DNA of 18,097 bases from SZUA-430 sp041477875 (GCA_041477875.1 JBGOVA010000076.1:1-18097); one strand, 5' to 3'; positions 1 to 8,426 are shown, counted from the stretch's first letter. Notes: generated by a model from the letters alone, not told the origin. Made by a program: numbers and translations.

Positions 1-154
1 CCTTGATGTCGGCCACCGTCTTTTCGGCGTCGGTATCCTCACGACGGTAGTTGACGGCGATGTCGGCGCCGTCCTCCGCCAAGGCCAATGCGATCGCGCG
101 GCCGATGCCGCGGCTTGCGCCCGTTACCAATGCGACGCGGCCTTTGAGAGACAT
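1..154 (-). CDS. SDR-family oxidoreductase (FabG-like), N-terminal part only
   Basis: About 51 codons are visible; the rest lies beyond the left edge. Translation from the ATG at 154 begins MSLKGRVALVTGASRGIGRA, which contains the classical SDR Rossmann motif TGxxxGIG for NAD(P) binding. It continues through a second beta strand (DIAVNYRRED) in which the Arg residues would suit NADPH. The family covers 3-oxoacyl-ACP reductases and many other alcohol or ketone oxidoreductases, so the substrate cannot be told from this fragment. The start lies only 4 nt after the stop of the upstream exported-protein gene, so the two are probably co-transcribed. The catalytic Ser-Tyr-Lys part is not in the window. 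Confidence 0.85.
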   Translation of the reverse strand, partial: MSLKGRVALVTGASRGIGRAIALALAEDGADIAVNYRREDTDAEKTVADIK

Positions 155-158
155 TCGA

Positions 159-665
159 TCACTCCGTCTTTTTCAGCGTGTTGCGCGAGAATTCCGTCCA
201 CGCACCGTTCGGTTCCTGGAGGGAGTCCACTACCTCGACGCGCCCGCCGTCAAGCAGACGGTAGGTGGTGCGTCCATACGTGCCTTTGCCGGGCACGCCC
301 CAGAATGTCGTCAGCGTCTTCGCCGCGACCGATGCGTCGAGCGGGTGGATCGCGCCTTGCGAGTCGACCCAGGTGCCGATGAAACGGTTGGCGCCGCTGG
401 TCTTGTAGTAGCCGACGCCGTCGAAACGCTTGCGCAGGCGCGGCGAGGACGTGTCGATACGGTAGTCGATGCGCACGAAGGCACCGCCCAGGTCGGGCGT
501 CCATCGCATCGCAAGCCTTGCCGGCTCTTTGAACGAGGTGCCGCTTGCCTCATACGTGCCGACGAGTTGGCAAAGGAAGCCGTGCGTGCAGGCGATCTTC
601 TCTTCGATCGCGCAAATGCTGGCGGCGACGGCAAGGCTGCCCGCCGCGATGGTCTTGACGATCAT
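159..665 (-). CDS. small exported protein, possible beta-barrel (lipocalin/DUF1579-like) fold
   Basis: This is a 168-residue protein with a hydrophobic N-terminus (MIVKTIAAGSLAVAASICA) that looks like a Sec signal peptide. A mature domain of about 140 residues follows, rich in alternating beta-strand patterns and containing repeated Gly-Thr-Tyr and Gly-Thr-Trp elements (LVGTYEASG, NRFIGTWVD, GKGTYGRTTYRL). Such spacing resembles small ligand-binding beta barrels, but I do not recognise a specific family and assign no function. The start is supported by a purine-rich GGGAGAGAG stretch about 10 nt upstream of the ATG. It lies between the acyl-CoA dehydrogenase gene and the SDR gene on the same strand, 4 nt from the SDR start. 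Confidence 0.7.
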   Translation of the reverse strand: MIVKTIAAGSLAVAASICAIEEKIACTHGFLCQLVGTYEASGTSFKEPARLAMRWTPDLGGAFVRIDYRIDTSSPRLRKRFDGVGYYKTSGANRFIGTWVDSQGAIHPLDASVAAKTLTTFWGVPGKGTYGRTTYRLLDGGRVEVVDSLQEPNGAWTEFSRNTLKKTE

Positions 666-732
666 GATCCGGTCTCTCTCCCAAGGTGGATCAAAAGGCG
701 GCGGGACCTTAGGAGACCAGATGAGCGCCCTA

Positions 733-770
733 CCCCTCGTTTTGGAGGGGGACCGGGCCGGGAGAGCCCG
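733..770. other. two adjacent short hairpins downstream of the acyl-CoA dehydrogenase gene
   Basis: A 6-bp stem (CCCCTC 733-738 with GAGGGG 745-750, 6-nt loop) is followed by a 5-bp stem (CGGGC 754-758 with GCCCG 766-770). They lie in the 120-nt spacer between the acyl-CoA dehydrogenase stop and the next start on the minus strand. Neither is followed by a clear T-run, so they could be a weak terminator, an attenuator or an mRNA-processing end. Confidence 0.35.
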
Positions 771-785
771 AACGTGGCAAATTCC

Positions 786-2588
786 TCACGCCCCGATTTC
801 GTCCGCGCTCAGCGCAAATGCGCCGCCCGCGCCGCGGGTGACGGGGCCCAGGAGGCTTTCGGCCTGGGGCAGGAGTTGTTCGGCGAAGAACTGCGCGACG
901 GCGATGCGCGTCCTTAGGAACGTCTTGTCGCCGTCGTTCTTGGCAAGGCGGTCGGCCGCCGCAAGAGCACCGCGGCCGAGGTAATGCGCGCCGGCGAGGA
1001 AGCCCATCATGCGAAGATACGGCGTCGCGCCGGGGAGTGCATCGTTGGGGGCGTTCCTCATCCGTTGCTGGAGCCAGGCGGTCGCGCTGTCGGCGGCTTT
1101 GACCGTGCGCGAAAGTTCTTTGCCGATCGAAGCGATCGCGTCGGTGCCGCGTTCGCACAGCGCGGCCGTCTCGCGCGCCTCGCCCAGGAAGCGTTGCACC
1201 ACTTCACCGCCTTCGAGCGCAAGTTTGCGGCCGATGAGGTCGATCGCCTGGATGCCGTTGGTGCCTTCGTAGATCGGCGTGATGCGCGCGTCGCGATAAT
1301 GCTGGGCAGCGCCGGTTTCCTCGATGAAGCCCATGCCGCCGTGAACCTGCACGCCGATCGAGGCTGCCTCCACGCCCATGTCGGTGCACCAGCCCTTCGA
1401 CAGCGGCGTCAATAATTCTTCGCGCGCCTTTGCCGCCGCGCGGATCGCGGGGGTCGCGCCGTGGCGCGCTTCGTCGATCGCCATCGCGTTCGAGAGGCAG
1501 ATCGCGCGGCCCGCCTCGATCATCGCCTTTTGCGTCAGCAGCATGCGGCGCACATCGGCGTGGAAGATGATCGGCGACATTTCGGCTGTCTCGTGCTGCA
1601 AGACGAAGGGCTTTCCTTGGCGACGCTCGCGCGCGTAGGCGAGCGCCTGCTGATAGCTGCGTTCGGCGATTGCAACACCCTGCACGCCGACGTTAAGTCG
1701 GGCGGCGTTCATCATCGTGAACATGGCTGCCATGCCTTTGTTCTCGCGCCCGATCAGAAAACCGGTGGCGCCGCCGTTGTCGCCGAACGACATCACGCAG
1801 GTGGGCGAGCCGTGGATGCCGAGCTTGTGTTCGAGACCGACGCAGCGCAGGTCGTTTCGTGCGCCCAAACTTCCGTCCGCCTTGACCAGGAATTTCGGAA
1901 CCAGGAACAGCGAGATGCCGCGCGTTCCGGGAGGTGCGTTCGGCACGCGCGCAAGAACGAGATGGATAATGTTCTCGGCTGCTTCGTGCTCGCCCCAGGT
2001 GATGAAAATCTTCGTGCCCGTGATTCCGTACGTGCCGTCGGGCTGTTTCACAGCCTTCGATTTGATGGCGCCGACGTCGGAACCCGCATTCGGCTCCGTC
2101 AGGTTCATCGTTCCTGTCCACGCGCCGGAGATGAGTTTCGGCAGATAGGTTTGCTTTTGTTCCAGCGTGCCGTGGGCGCTCAAGGCTTCGATCGCACCCT
2201 GGCTCAAGATCGGGCAGAGGCCGAACGCTATGTTCGCGGCCTGCCACAATTCTTGGATGGCGACGCCCAATGTGTGAGGCAAGCCTTGGCCGCCGAATTC
2301 GGTTGCGCCGGTGATCGAGTTCCATCCGGCGTCGACATACTGGCGATAGGCGTCGGCGAAGCCGCGCGGCAGGCGGACGGCGCCGTTCTCCAGCTTTGCG
2401 CCTTCCCGATCGCCAACGCGGTTCAAAGGCGCGAGGACCCCGCCCGCAAATTTTCCCGCCTCTTCGAGGATCGTCTGCGCCAAATCACCGCTGAATTCGG
2501 GAAAACTCTCAGCGCCATAAAGTCGCGGGAGGTCCACGATCGATTCGAGTGCAAAGCGCAGTTGTGCCAGCGGCGCGGTGTACGTCAT
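786..2588 (-). CDS. acyl-CoA dehydrogenase, 600-aa DmdC-like class
   Basis: This is an FAD flavoprotein that makes the alpha-beta double bond in an acyl-CoA and passes electrons to electron-transfer flavoprotein. The 600-residue length matches the long class that includes 3-methylmercaptopropionyl-CoA dehydrogenase (DmdC), rather than the 380-residue short class. In order I see an N-terminal helical domain, the acyl-CoA dehydrogenase signature LTEPNAGSD at 163-171, a middle beta domain (ITGTKIFITWGEHE, 189-202), the C-terminal helical domain with HGGMGF at 416-421, and IYEGTNGIQ with the expected catalytic base Glu441. An extra C-terminal extension follows. The start has a GGAGGG ribosome site directly upstream. 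The true acyl substrate (fatty, aromatic or methylmercaptopropionyl) cannot be inferred from sequence. It heads a minus-strand set with an exported protein and an SDR. Confidence 0.95.
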   Translation of the reverse strand: MTYTAPLAQLRFALESIVDLPRLYGAESFPEFSGDLAQTILEEAGKFAGGVLAPLNRVGDREGAKLENGAVRLPRGFADAYRQYVDAGWNSITGATEFGGQGLPHTLGVAIQELWQAANIAFGLCPILSQGAIEALSAHGTLEQKQTYLPKLISGAWTGTMNLTEPNAGSDVGAIKSKAVKQPDGTYGITGTKIFITWGEHEAAENIIHLVLARVPNAPPGTRGISLFLVPKFLVKADGSLGARNDLRCVGLEHKLGIHGSPTCVMSFGDNGGATGFLIGRENKGMAAMFTMMNAARLNVGVQGVAIAERSYQQALAYARERRQGKPFVLQHETAEMSPIIFHADVRRMLLTQKAMIEAGRAICLSNAMAIDEARHGATPAIRAAAKAREELLTPLSKGWCTDMGVEAASIGVQVHGGMGFIEETGAAQHYRDARITPIYEGTNGIQAIDLIGRKLALEGGEVVQRFLGEARETAALCERGTDAIASIGKELSRTVKAADSATAWLQQRMRNAPNDALPGATPYLRMMGFLAGAHYLGRGALAAADRLAKNDGDKTFLRTRIAVAQFFAEQLLPQAESLLGPVTRGAGGAFALSADEIGA

Positions 2589-2822
2589 GGGCCCTCCCTC
2601 TAGCGGCTTTTCATTTGCCGTTCATTCACGGGCAATTCACATTCGCCGGACGGTTCTCATATCCGGTTACTGAATCGAACCACCGATCAATATGTTAGCG
2701 GACCGAAGCGGGCGTCACATCCGCCCGCGCCGACCCGCCGTAAACTACACATAAGCGTGACTCCTACGCACGCGCCGCCCATCTAGACTTGTCATCCCCG
2801 TCAAGGAAGAGGCATCCCCCCG
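2589..2822. promoter_or_regulatory. divergent intergenic region with inverted repeats
   Basis: This 234-nt gap separates the divergent acyl-CoA dehydrogenase and YceI genes and must hold both promoters. Two inverted repeats stand out: GGTTC (2652-2656) with GAACC (2677-2681), and a perfect 7-bp GCGGGCG (2708-2714) with CGCCCGC (2722-2728) across a 7-nt loop. Either could be an operator or a hairpin. A purine-rich AAGGAAGAGG precedes the YceI start by about 11 nt. I could not identify convincing -35/-10 elements on either strand. Confidence 0.45.
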
Positions 2823-3434
2823 ATGTTCCGCCCCGTTCAAGTTGCCGCGCTTTCCGCCGCAGTTGCGCTTTTGGCCACGCCCGCGCTCGCGGACGTGTCG
2901 AAGAACCCGCAGAGCGCGCCCAAGGGGGCCTATGAGCTCGTTCAGCGCCATTCGCTCGTGACGTTCTGCATCCGGCACTTGGAGATCTCAAACTATTGCG
3001 GCTGGTTCCCGAAGCTCTCGGGTACCCTTCACTTCAACGGCTCTCAGCCGGAGAACAGCAACGTCGAGATCGCGATCGACCTCAGCAAAGCGCAAACGCG
3101 GAACGACGAGCTCGACGGCCGGTTGCGCGACGACATGTTCGAGGTCGGCAAGTTCGCCACCGCGACCTTCAAGTCGACGGCGGTCAAGGTCACCGGGGCC
3201 AATCAAGGGGAAATCACGGGCGACCTCACGCTCCACGGCGTGACCAAGCCGGTGACACTGAAGACGACGTTCAACGGCACCGAGCCCAATCCGCTGGGCG
3301 CTGGAAACCTTGTCGGATTTTCGGCGGAGGCGACGATCAAGCTTGCGGATTTCGGGCTTGCGAACGTGGCGTGGAAGGTCTTCGTCGGCGACGACGTGAC
3401 GCTGCGCATCGAAACCGAATTCAACCACGAATAA
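2823..3434 (+). CDS. YceI-family periplasmic protein (first copy)
   Basis: This is a 203-residue secreted protein. Residues 1-23 form a Sec signal peptide ending ALA before Asp24. The remainder is a YceI beta barrel, a fold with a long hydrophobic pocket known to bind polyisoprenoid or similar lipids in characterised members. The family hallmark near the C-terminus, DLTLHGVTKPVTL (134-146), is present, as is the DDMFEVGKFATATFKST segment (103-119). Two Cys residues (49 and 59) flank a strand and could form a periplasmic disulfide. It is the first gene of a three-gene plus-strand set and ends 5 nt before the cytochrome b561 gene, which implies translational coupling. Function beyond lipid binding is inferred from family and context only. 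Confidence 0.93.
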   Translation: MFRPVQVAALSAAVALLATPALADVSKNPQSAPKGAYELVQRHSLVTFCIRHLEISNYCGWFPKLSGTLHFNGSQPENSNVEIAIDLSKAQTRNDELDGRLRDDMFEVGKFATATFKSTAVKVTGANQGEITGDLTLHGVTKPVTLKTTFNGTEPNPLGAGNLVGFSAEATIKLADFGLANVAWKVFVGDDVTLRIETEFNHE

Positions 3435-3439
3435 CACCG

Positions 3440-4006
3440 ATGCTGCTCAACTCGGCGAAGCGCTACGGCGCGGTCGCGGTGACGCTGCATTGGCTGACCG
3501 CCGCGGCGATCATCGGGATGTTGGTGCTCGGCAAGTACATGACCGATCTCGCGGACATCGACCAGTCCAAATTTCCGCTTTATCAACTACACAAATCGAT
3601 CGGCATCACGATCTTGGTGCTGAGCGTCGGGCGCCTTCTCTGGCGCCTTGCGAATGTCGTGCCCCCTCTTCCGGCCGGGATTCCGGCATGGCAACGCTGG
3701 GGCGCGCACGGTTCGCATATTCTGCTCTATGTGCTGATCATCGCCATTCCGCTCAGCGGCTGGGCGCAAGTTTCCAGCAATCCCATCGGCATCCCGACGA
3801 TCTGGTTCGGCCAGTTCGAAATTCCGCCCTTCCCCGGCTTGCCCGTGAGCGTGCCCTTCACGCATTTCATGCGTGAGGTGCACGAGAACCTCGGCAATCT
3901 GATGATCTTGCTGTTGCTGGTGCATGTGGGGGCGGCGCTCAAGCATCATTTCTGGGATCGCGACACGGTGTTGCGCCGCATGCTGCCGTTCACAAACGTC
4001 GAATGA
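3440..4006 (+). CDS. cytochrome b561-type membrane haem protein
   Basis: This is a 188-residue inner-membrane cytochrome b of the bacterial cytochrome b561 (CybB) group. The four helices lie roughly at residues 14-32, 48-68, 90-107 and 148-168. His residues sit where bis-His haem ligands are expected: His17 in the first helix, His51 in the second, and His148 and His162 in the last. Further His residues at 90, 93 and 142 lie near the ends of loops. The ATG was chosen because it follows the YceI stop by 5 nt and starts MLLNSAKRYGAVAVTLHWLT, a typical family N-terminus; the same frame is open further upstream, but only as a shadow of YceI. In other bacteria such proteins are encoded beside YceI, and here one lies on each side. 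The likely role is electron transfer between membrane quinol and a periplasmic partner. Confidence 0.93.
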   Translation: MLLNSAKRYGAVAVTLHWLTAAAIIGMLVLGKYMTDLADIDQSKFPLYQLHKSIGITILVLSVGRLLWRLANVVPPLPAGIPAWQRWGAHGSHILLYVLIIAIPLSGWAQVSSNPIGIPTIWFGQFEIPPFPGLPVSVPFTHFMREVHENLGNLMILLLLVHVGAALKHHFWDRDTVLRRMLPFTNVE

Positions 4007-4017
4007 GAGGACTTTAG

Positions 4018-4587
4018 ATGTTCACACGCGTTGTCTCCTCCCTCGCCGCGCTGCTGCTTTTTTGCGCGCCGGCGTTCGCACTGCCGGCGAAGTGGCAAGT
4101 CGATCCTGCGAAGAGCTCGCTTCAATTCGTCGTCGACGTGAACGGGCAGGCCGTCACCGGCACGTTCAAGGCGTTCGGGGCTTTGATCGCGTTCGATCCG
4201 GCGGACCTTGTGCATTCCTCGGCCAAGATCACGATCGACATGACGGAGGCGAAAAGCGGCGACGCGACGCGCGATGCGATGCTGCTCAAACCCGATTGGT
4301 TCAACGTCTTGGACTTTCCGCAAGCGATCTTTCAGACGACGGCCTTCACCTCCAAGGGCGGCAACGCCTATGAGGCGAAAGGCAAGCTCACGCTCAAGGG
4401 CGTGACCAAGGACATCGTCCTGCCGTTCACGCTTGCGATCACGGGCGATACGGCCGTCGCGAACGGCGAAGTCACGCTCAAGCGCGCCGAGTTCAAAGTC
4501 GGGCAAGGCGGCCAGTTCGAGACCGAGAAGCCCGTCGCGCTGAGCGTCAAAGTCTTGGTGAACGTGACGGCGAAGCGCGCGAAGTAA
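4018..4587 (+). CDS. YceI-family periplasmic protein (second copy)
   Basis: This is a 189-residue protein with a signal peptide (MFTRVVSSLAALLLFCAPAFA, cleavage near residue 21) and a YceI beta barrel. The family signature appears as KLTLKGVTKDIVLP at 123-136, and the barrel begins KWQVDPAKSSLQF at 25-37, which is typical for YceI. It is clearly diverged from the first YceI copy: it lacks that copy's Cys pair and has a shorter N-terminal region. This argues for an old duplication or for different ligands. A GAGAGGA ribosome site lies 11-12 nt upstream, immediately after the cytochrome b561 stop, so the three genes very likely form one operon. A TAA stop ends it, 47 nt before the next gene. 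Confidence 0.93.
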   Translation: MFTRVVSSLAALLLFCAPAFALPAKWQVDPAKSSLQFVVDVNGQAVTGTFKAFGALIAFDPADLVHSSAKITIDMTEAKSGDATRDAMLLKPDWFNVLDFPQAIFQTTAFTSKGGNAYEAKGKLTLKGVTKDIVLPFTLAITGDTAVANGEVTLKRAEFKVGQGGQFETEKPVALSVKVLVNVTAKRAK

Positions 4588-4634
4588 GGTCGTTTCCGCT
4601 TCCGCCGCCGACGGCGCACCGCTAAGACTCCGCG

Positions 4635-5594
4635 GTGGCGCAGACTTCGAACATCGTCGATCCGACACCGGCCGCGATCGCAAAGGCCGCGCGGCTTTTG
4701 CGGGAGGGCAAGCTCGTCGCGTTTCCGACGGAAACGGTCTATGGGCTCGGCGCGGACGCCACCAGCGACGCGGCGGTGGCCGCCATCTTCGCGGCAAAAG
4801 GGCGGCCGCAATTCAATCCTTTGATCGTGCACGTCGAGAGCAGTGTGCGAGCGGAGATGATCGGCGTCCTCGACGGACGCGCGCGGGAACTCGCCAAGCG
4901 GTTCTGGCCGGGAGCGTTGACGCTCGTCGTGCCGCGGCGGAAGGATTGCGGGATCTCGTGGCTCGCGACGGCGGGCCTCGAGTCGATCGCCTTGCGCTGT
5001 CCTGCGCACCCGATCGCGCGGAGCCTCTTGAGCGCGTTTGGCGGGCCTATCGCCGCACCGAGCGCGAACCGCTCCGGCACCGTGACGTCGACCACGGCAG
5101 GGCATGTCGCCGAGAGCCTGGGAGCGGCGGTCGATCTCATCATCGACGGCGGGCCGACACCGCACGGGCTGGAATCGACGATCGTCGGGCTGATCGAAGC
5201 GCAGCCGACATTGTTGCGGCCCGGCGCCATCGCGCGCCGCGAGATCGAGGCCGTTTGCGGGCCGCTGGGCGTTGCATCGGATCGGCAGAATGCGCCGCAC
5301 TCGCCCGGGCGGTTGAGGAGCCACTACGCGCCGTCGAAACCGATCAGACTCAACGCATCGGCGGTTCGTCCCGACGAGGCGCTGCTGGCGTTTGGGGAAC
5401 CGCTCACGGGTGCCAGGCATACGCTGAACTTGAGCGAGCGCGCGGACCTGAAACAGGCGGCCGCCAATCTTTTTGCGATGTTGCGGTTGCTGGACCGGGA
5501 CGACGTTGCCGGGATCGCCGTGATGCCTATCCCCGAGCACGGGCTCGGCGAGGCGATCAACGACAGGCTTCAGCGGGCGGCCGTGCGTGAGTAA
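4635..5594 (+). CDS. threonylcarbamoyl-AMP synthase, Sua5/YrdC type
   Basis: This enzyme condenses threonine, bicarbonate and ATP to threonylcarbamoyl-AMP, the first step of the universal t6A37 modification of ANN-decoding tRNAs. The later transfer is made by TsaD with TsaB and TsaE, which are not in this window. The protein has 319 residues: a YrdC catalytic domain (about 12-205) with PTETVYGLG at 31-39, the KGRP motif at 55-58, SANRSG at 143-148 and ESTIV at 180-184. A linker with PGRLRSHYAP (224-233) leads into a C-terminal Sua5 domain. This is the long Sua5 form, not the short TsaC form. The start is GTG; no strong ribosome site is visible. A GTG start just after the YceI operon suggests its own transcript or modest read-through. 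Confidence 0.95.
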   Translation: MAQTSNIVDPTPAAIAKAARLLREGKLVAFPTETVYGLGADATSDAAVAAIFAAKGRPQFNPLIVHVESSVRAEMIGVLDGRARELAKRFWPGALTLVVPRRKDCGISWLATAGLESIALRCPAHPIARSLLSAFGGPIAAPSANRSGTVTSTTAGHVAESLGAAVDLIIDGGPTPHGLESTIVGLIEAQPTLLRPGAIARREIEAVCGPLGVASDRQNAPHSPGRLRSHYAPSKPIRLNASAVRPDEALLAFGEPLTGARHTLNLSERADLKQAAANLFAMLRLLDRDDVAGIAVMPIPEHGLGEAINDRLQRAAVRE

Positions 5595-5633
5595 GCTTGG
5601 GCGGGACGAAATCGGGATGAAGGCTCCTACACG

Positions 5634-7007
5634 ATGACTACAACAACGTATGGCCTTTCATGGGAGCTTGAAGAGAAGCTCAAGGCGGCAATCGCCAAGT
5701 ACCGCGTGCCGGGCGCTTCGCTTGCGGTCTATGCGGGCGAGACGCTGCACGAAGCGGCCGCCGGCATCTTGAACATCGAGACCGGCGTCGAGGCCACGAC
5801 CCAGTCGCTGTTTCACGTCGCGTCGAACACCAAGCCCATGACCACGACGTTGGCGATGCAGCTCGTCGACGAGGGTCGCCTTGAGCTCGACGCGCCGGTC
5901 AGGCGCTATCTGCCCGAGTTCCGCGTCGCGTCGCGCGAGGCCAGCGAACGCATCACGGTGCGGCAATTGCTGTGTCACGCGTCGGGGATCGACGGCGATT
6001 TCTTCATCGAGACGACGCGCGGCGAGGACCGGGTCGCAAAACTCGTCGAAGCGGGCCGCGACCTGCCGCAGCTGCACGAGCCGGGGCGCGGGTTCTCGTA
6101 CTGCAATCACGGTTTTGGCGTTGTCGGGCGCATCCTCGAAGTGCTGGAGGGGAGCGACTTCGACGCGATCTGGGCGAAGTGCCTGGCGGGACCTTTGAAG
6201 ACGCCCACGTTGCTGACGTTGACGCGCGAGGCGCTGCGCTACCGCGTCGCGGCGGGGCACATGGGCGGCAAAGACGGGCTTCGCGTCGTGCCGCAGCTCT
6301 TCCTCGGGACATCGAACGGGCCCGCGGGCTCAACGCCGATGGCGCGTGCGCGCGATCTCGTGTCGTTCGCTCTCATGCATCTGGGCGACGGCGTCACGCG
6401 CGAAGGCGTGCGGATGCTGAGCGCCGGTTCGGTGCACGCCATGCGCGAGCCGCAAAACGACCTGCCGGCCGGTCACGCGGCGCGCCATTTCGGGCTCGGC
6501 TGGATGTTGTTCGATTGGGGCGGCCACCGCCTCTTCGGACACGACGGGTTGTCGATCTTTCAGCGTTCGTATCTGCGCATACTGCCCGAGAAGCGCATGG
6601 CGTTTGCCCTGTTCGCCAATGGCGGCGACGGCGCCGGACTATTTCGCGAGCTGGCGACGGAGTTTTTCGAGCTCGGCGGCGTAACGATGAAGCCGATCGT
6701 CGAAGCGAAGCCCGGCATCCGCATCGATCCACCGCGCTACGTCGGGACCTATGGCAGGCGCAGCACCGAGAACATGATCGGCGAGGAGAAGGGCGCGCTG
6801 ACGATGACGTCGGTATGGACCGACGCATGGGCGCGCGATCTTTACGGCGTGCAGGGGCCCTACCCGCTGGAACCCGCAGGCGACGAGATTTTCGCGTGGC
6901 GCGTGCCCGGCGTCGTCGAACCGCCGCTCGCCAACTTCCTCAACCCGGATGCGAGCGGCACGTTTCAAAGTCTGCACGCGGGAACACGGCTCAATCACCG
7001 GCGATGA
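5634..7007 (+). CDS. beta-lactamase-fold serine hydrolase
   Basis: This 457-residue protein belongs to the class C beta-lactamase / penicillin-binding-protein-like / esterase EstB superfamily. The catalytic set is visible: SNTK at 64-67 (Ser64 nucleophile, Lys67 base), YCN at 156-158 (Tyr-x-Asn), and HDG at 303-305 in place of the KTG triad, as is common in esterase-like members. No convincing signal peptide is seen (the N-terminus is MTTTTYGLSWELEEKL), so the enzyme may be cytoplasmic. That makes an esterase, amidase or peptidase role more likely than antibiotic resistance. A C-terminal domain of about 120 residues follows the hydrolase core. Its stop overlaps the next start by 4 nt (ATGA), so it is co-translated with the FAD enzyme. 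The substrate is unknown. Confidence 0.88.
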   Translation: MTTTTYGLSWELEEKLKAAIAKYRVPGASLAVYAGETLHEAAAGILNIETGVEATTQSLFHVASNTKPMTTTLAMQLVDEGRLELDAPVRRYLPEFRVASREASERITVRQLLCHASGIDGDFFIETTRGEDRVAKLVEAGRDLPQLHEPGRGFSYCNHGFGVVGRILEVLEGSDFDAIWAKCLAGPLKTPTLLTLTREALRYRVAAGHMGGKDGLRVVPQLFLGTSNGPAGSTPMARARDLVSFALMHLGDGVTREGVRMLSAGSVHAMREPQNDLPAGHAARHFGLGWMLFDWGGHRLFGHDGLSIFQRSYLRILPEKRMAFALFANGGDGAGLFRELATEFFELGGVTMKPIVEAKPGIRIDPPRYVGTYGRRSTENMIGEEKGALTMTSVWTDAWARDLYGVQGPYPLEPAGDEIFAWRVPGVVEPPLANFLNPDASGTFQSLHAGTRLNHRR

Positions 7008-8425
7008 CACGCGCGCATCCTCCATCGGCGGACGTTCTCAACCGGCTCAAGCAGGCGGCCGGCGCCGGCGGGTGGAGCGACGATCAGCGCGAGATCGCGC
7101 CGCATCTCGTCGAATGGCGCGAGCGATATCGCGGCGCGACGCCGTTGATACTCAAGCCTGCGAGCGTCGATGCGGTCGCGGCGATCATGCGCATCTGCGC
7201 GGAAACCAGGACGGCGATCGTTCCCCAGGGCGGCAATACGGGGCTCGTCGGCGGTCAGATTCCGAGCGCGGACGGCGATCAGATTCTGTTGTCGCTGACG
7301 CGGCTCAACCGCGTGCGCAGTGTCGATGCGCTTGCGAACACGATGACGGTCGAAGCGGGCGCGATCTTGACGAACGTGCAGGCGCAAGCGGACTCGCACG
7401 GCCGTCTGTTTCCCCTCAGCCTCGCGTCCGAAGGGTCGGCGACGATCGGCGGTTTGATCTCGACCAATGCCGGCGGCACGGGCGTTCTCGCCTACGGCAA
7501 CATGCGCGAACTGGCCCTGGGGCTCGAAGCGGTGTTGCCGAACGGCGCGGTGTGGAGCGGGCTCAGCGGGCTGCGCAAGGACAATACTGGTTATGATCTG
7601 AAGCAGCTCTTCATCGGCGCGGAAGGAACGCTCGGGGTCGTCACGGCTGCGGTGTTGAAACTGTTTCCGAAGCCTGCCGCGATCGAGACCGCCATCGCCG
7701 CGGTCGCCGACGTCCAGGCGGCTGTGACGCTGTTGAACTTCGCGCTGGAGAGCGGCGCGGTCACGGCGTTCGAGTTGATGCCGCGAATCGGTCTCGAGTT
7801 CGTTGTGAAGCACATTCCCGGCACGCGCGATCCGCTGGAGCGCGCCTATCCCTGGTATGTGCTGATCGATGTGTCGCTGCGTTCGGACGCCGAGGCGGGC
7901 GCGGCGCAGCATCTGCTGACCGAAGCGGCGACATCGGGGCTTATCGTCGACGGCGTCGTGGCGCAGTCGCTCGCTCAGCGCGAGGCGTTCTGGAGGCTGC
8001 GCGACAGCCTTTCGGAGTCGCAAAAGCCCGAAGGCGGCAGCATCAAGCACGACGTCGCGGTGCCGATCTCATCGATCCCGCGGTTCATCGACGAGGCTTC
8101 GCGCGCGGTAATCGCCGCGGTGCCGGGGGCGCGGCCGGTGCCGTTCGGGCATATCGGCGACGGCAACATCCACTTCAACGTCAGCCAGCCTGCGGGCGGC
8201 GATAAAGCGACGTTCCTGGCGCGCTGGGAAGAGGTCGGCCGCATCGTGCACGACATGGTGCATGGCTTCGGCGGATCGATCAGCGCGGAGCACGGGATCG
8301 GCCAGGCGAAGGTCGACGAAATCATCCGCTACAAAAGCGCCGTCGCACTCGACACGATGCGCGCAGTCAAGCGGGCGCTCGATCCGCTCAACATCATGAA
8401 CCCGGGGAAGGTCGTGAGGGTTTAG
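7004..8425 (+). CDS. FAD-linked oxidase, D-2-hydroxyglutarate / D-lactate dehydrogenase-like
   Basis: This is a 473-residue member of the vanillyl-alcohol-oxidase-type FAD family that oxidises D-2-hydroxy acids. The FAD pyrophosphate loop reads PQGGNTGLVGG at 74-84, with a second FAD segment LISTNAGGTG at 151-160 and KDNTGYDLKQLFIGAEGTLG at 192-211. The C-terminal domain has the metal-binding motif HIGDGNIHFN at 383-392 and SAEHGIGQ at 427-434, and ends with LDPLNIMNPGKVV. These together are typical of D-2-hydroxyglutarate dehydrogenase and related GlcD/Dld enzymes; which acid is used here cannot be told. The ATG at 7004 overlaps the hydrolase stop. The frame is open much further upstream, but only as a shadow of the hydrolase. 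The stop lies 1 nt from the convergent FKBP stop. Confidence 0.93.
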   Translation: MTRAHPPSADVLNRLKQAAGAGGWSDDQREIAPHLVEWRERYRGATPLILKPASVDAVAAIMRICAETRTAIVPQGGNTGLVGGQIPSADGDQILLSLTRLNRVRSVDALANTMTVEAGAILTNVQAQADSHGRLFPLSLASEGSATIGGLISTNAGGTGVLAYGNMRELALGLEAVLPNGAVWSGLSGLRKDNTGYDLKQLFIGAEGTLGVVTAAVLKLFPKPAAIETAIAAVADVQAAVTLLNFALESGAVTAFELMPRIGLEFVVKHIPGTRDPLERAYPWYVLIDVSLRSDAEAGAAQHLLTEAATSGLIVDGVVAQSLAQREAFWRLRDSLSESQKPEGGSIKHDVAVPISSIPRFIDEASRAVIAAVPGARPVPFGHIGDGNIHFNVSQPAGGDKATFLARWEEVGRIVHDMVHGFGGSISAEHGIGQAKVDEIIRYKSAVALDTMRAVKRALDPLNIMNPGKVVRV

Positions 8426-8426
8426 C

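Noticed and set aside
51..917. Long plus-strand open frame of 288 codons
   Set aside because: It is opposite the SDR fragment, the exported-protein gene and the end of the acyl-CoA dehydrogenase. It is Arg/Ala-rich with no recognisable domain, typical of an antisense shadow in GC-rich DNA.
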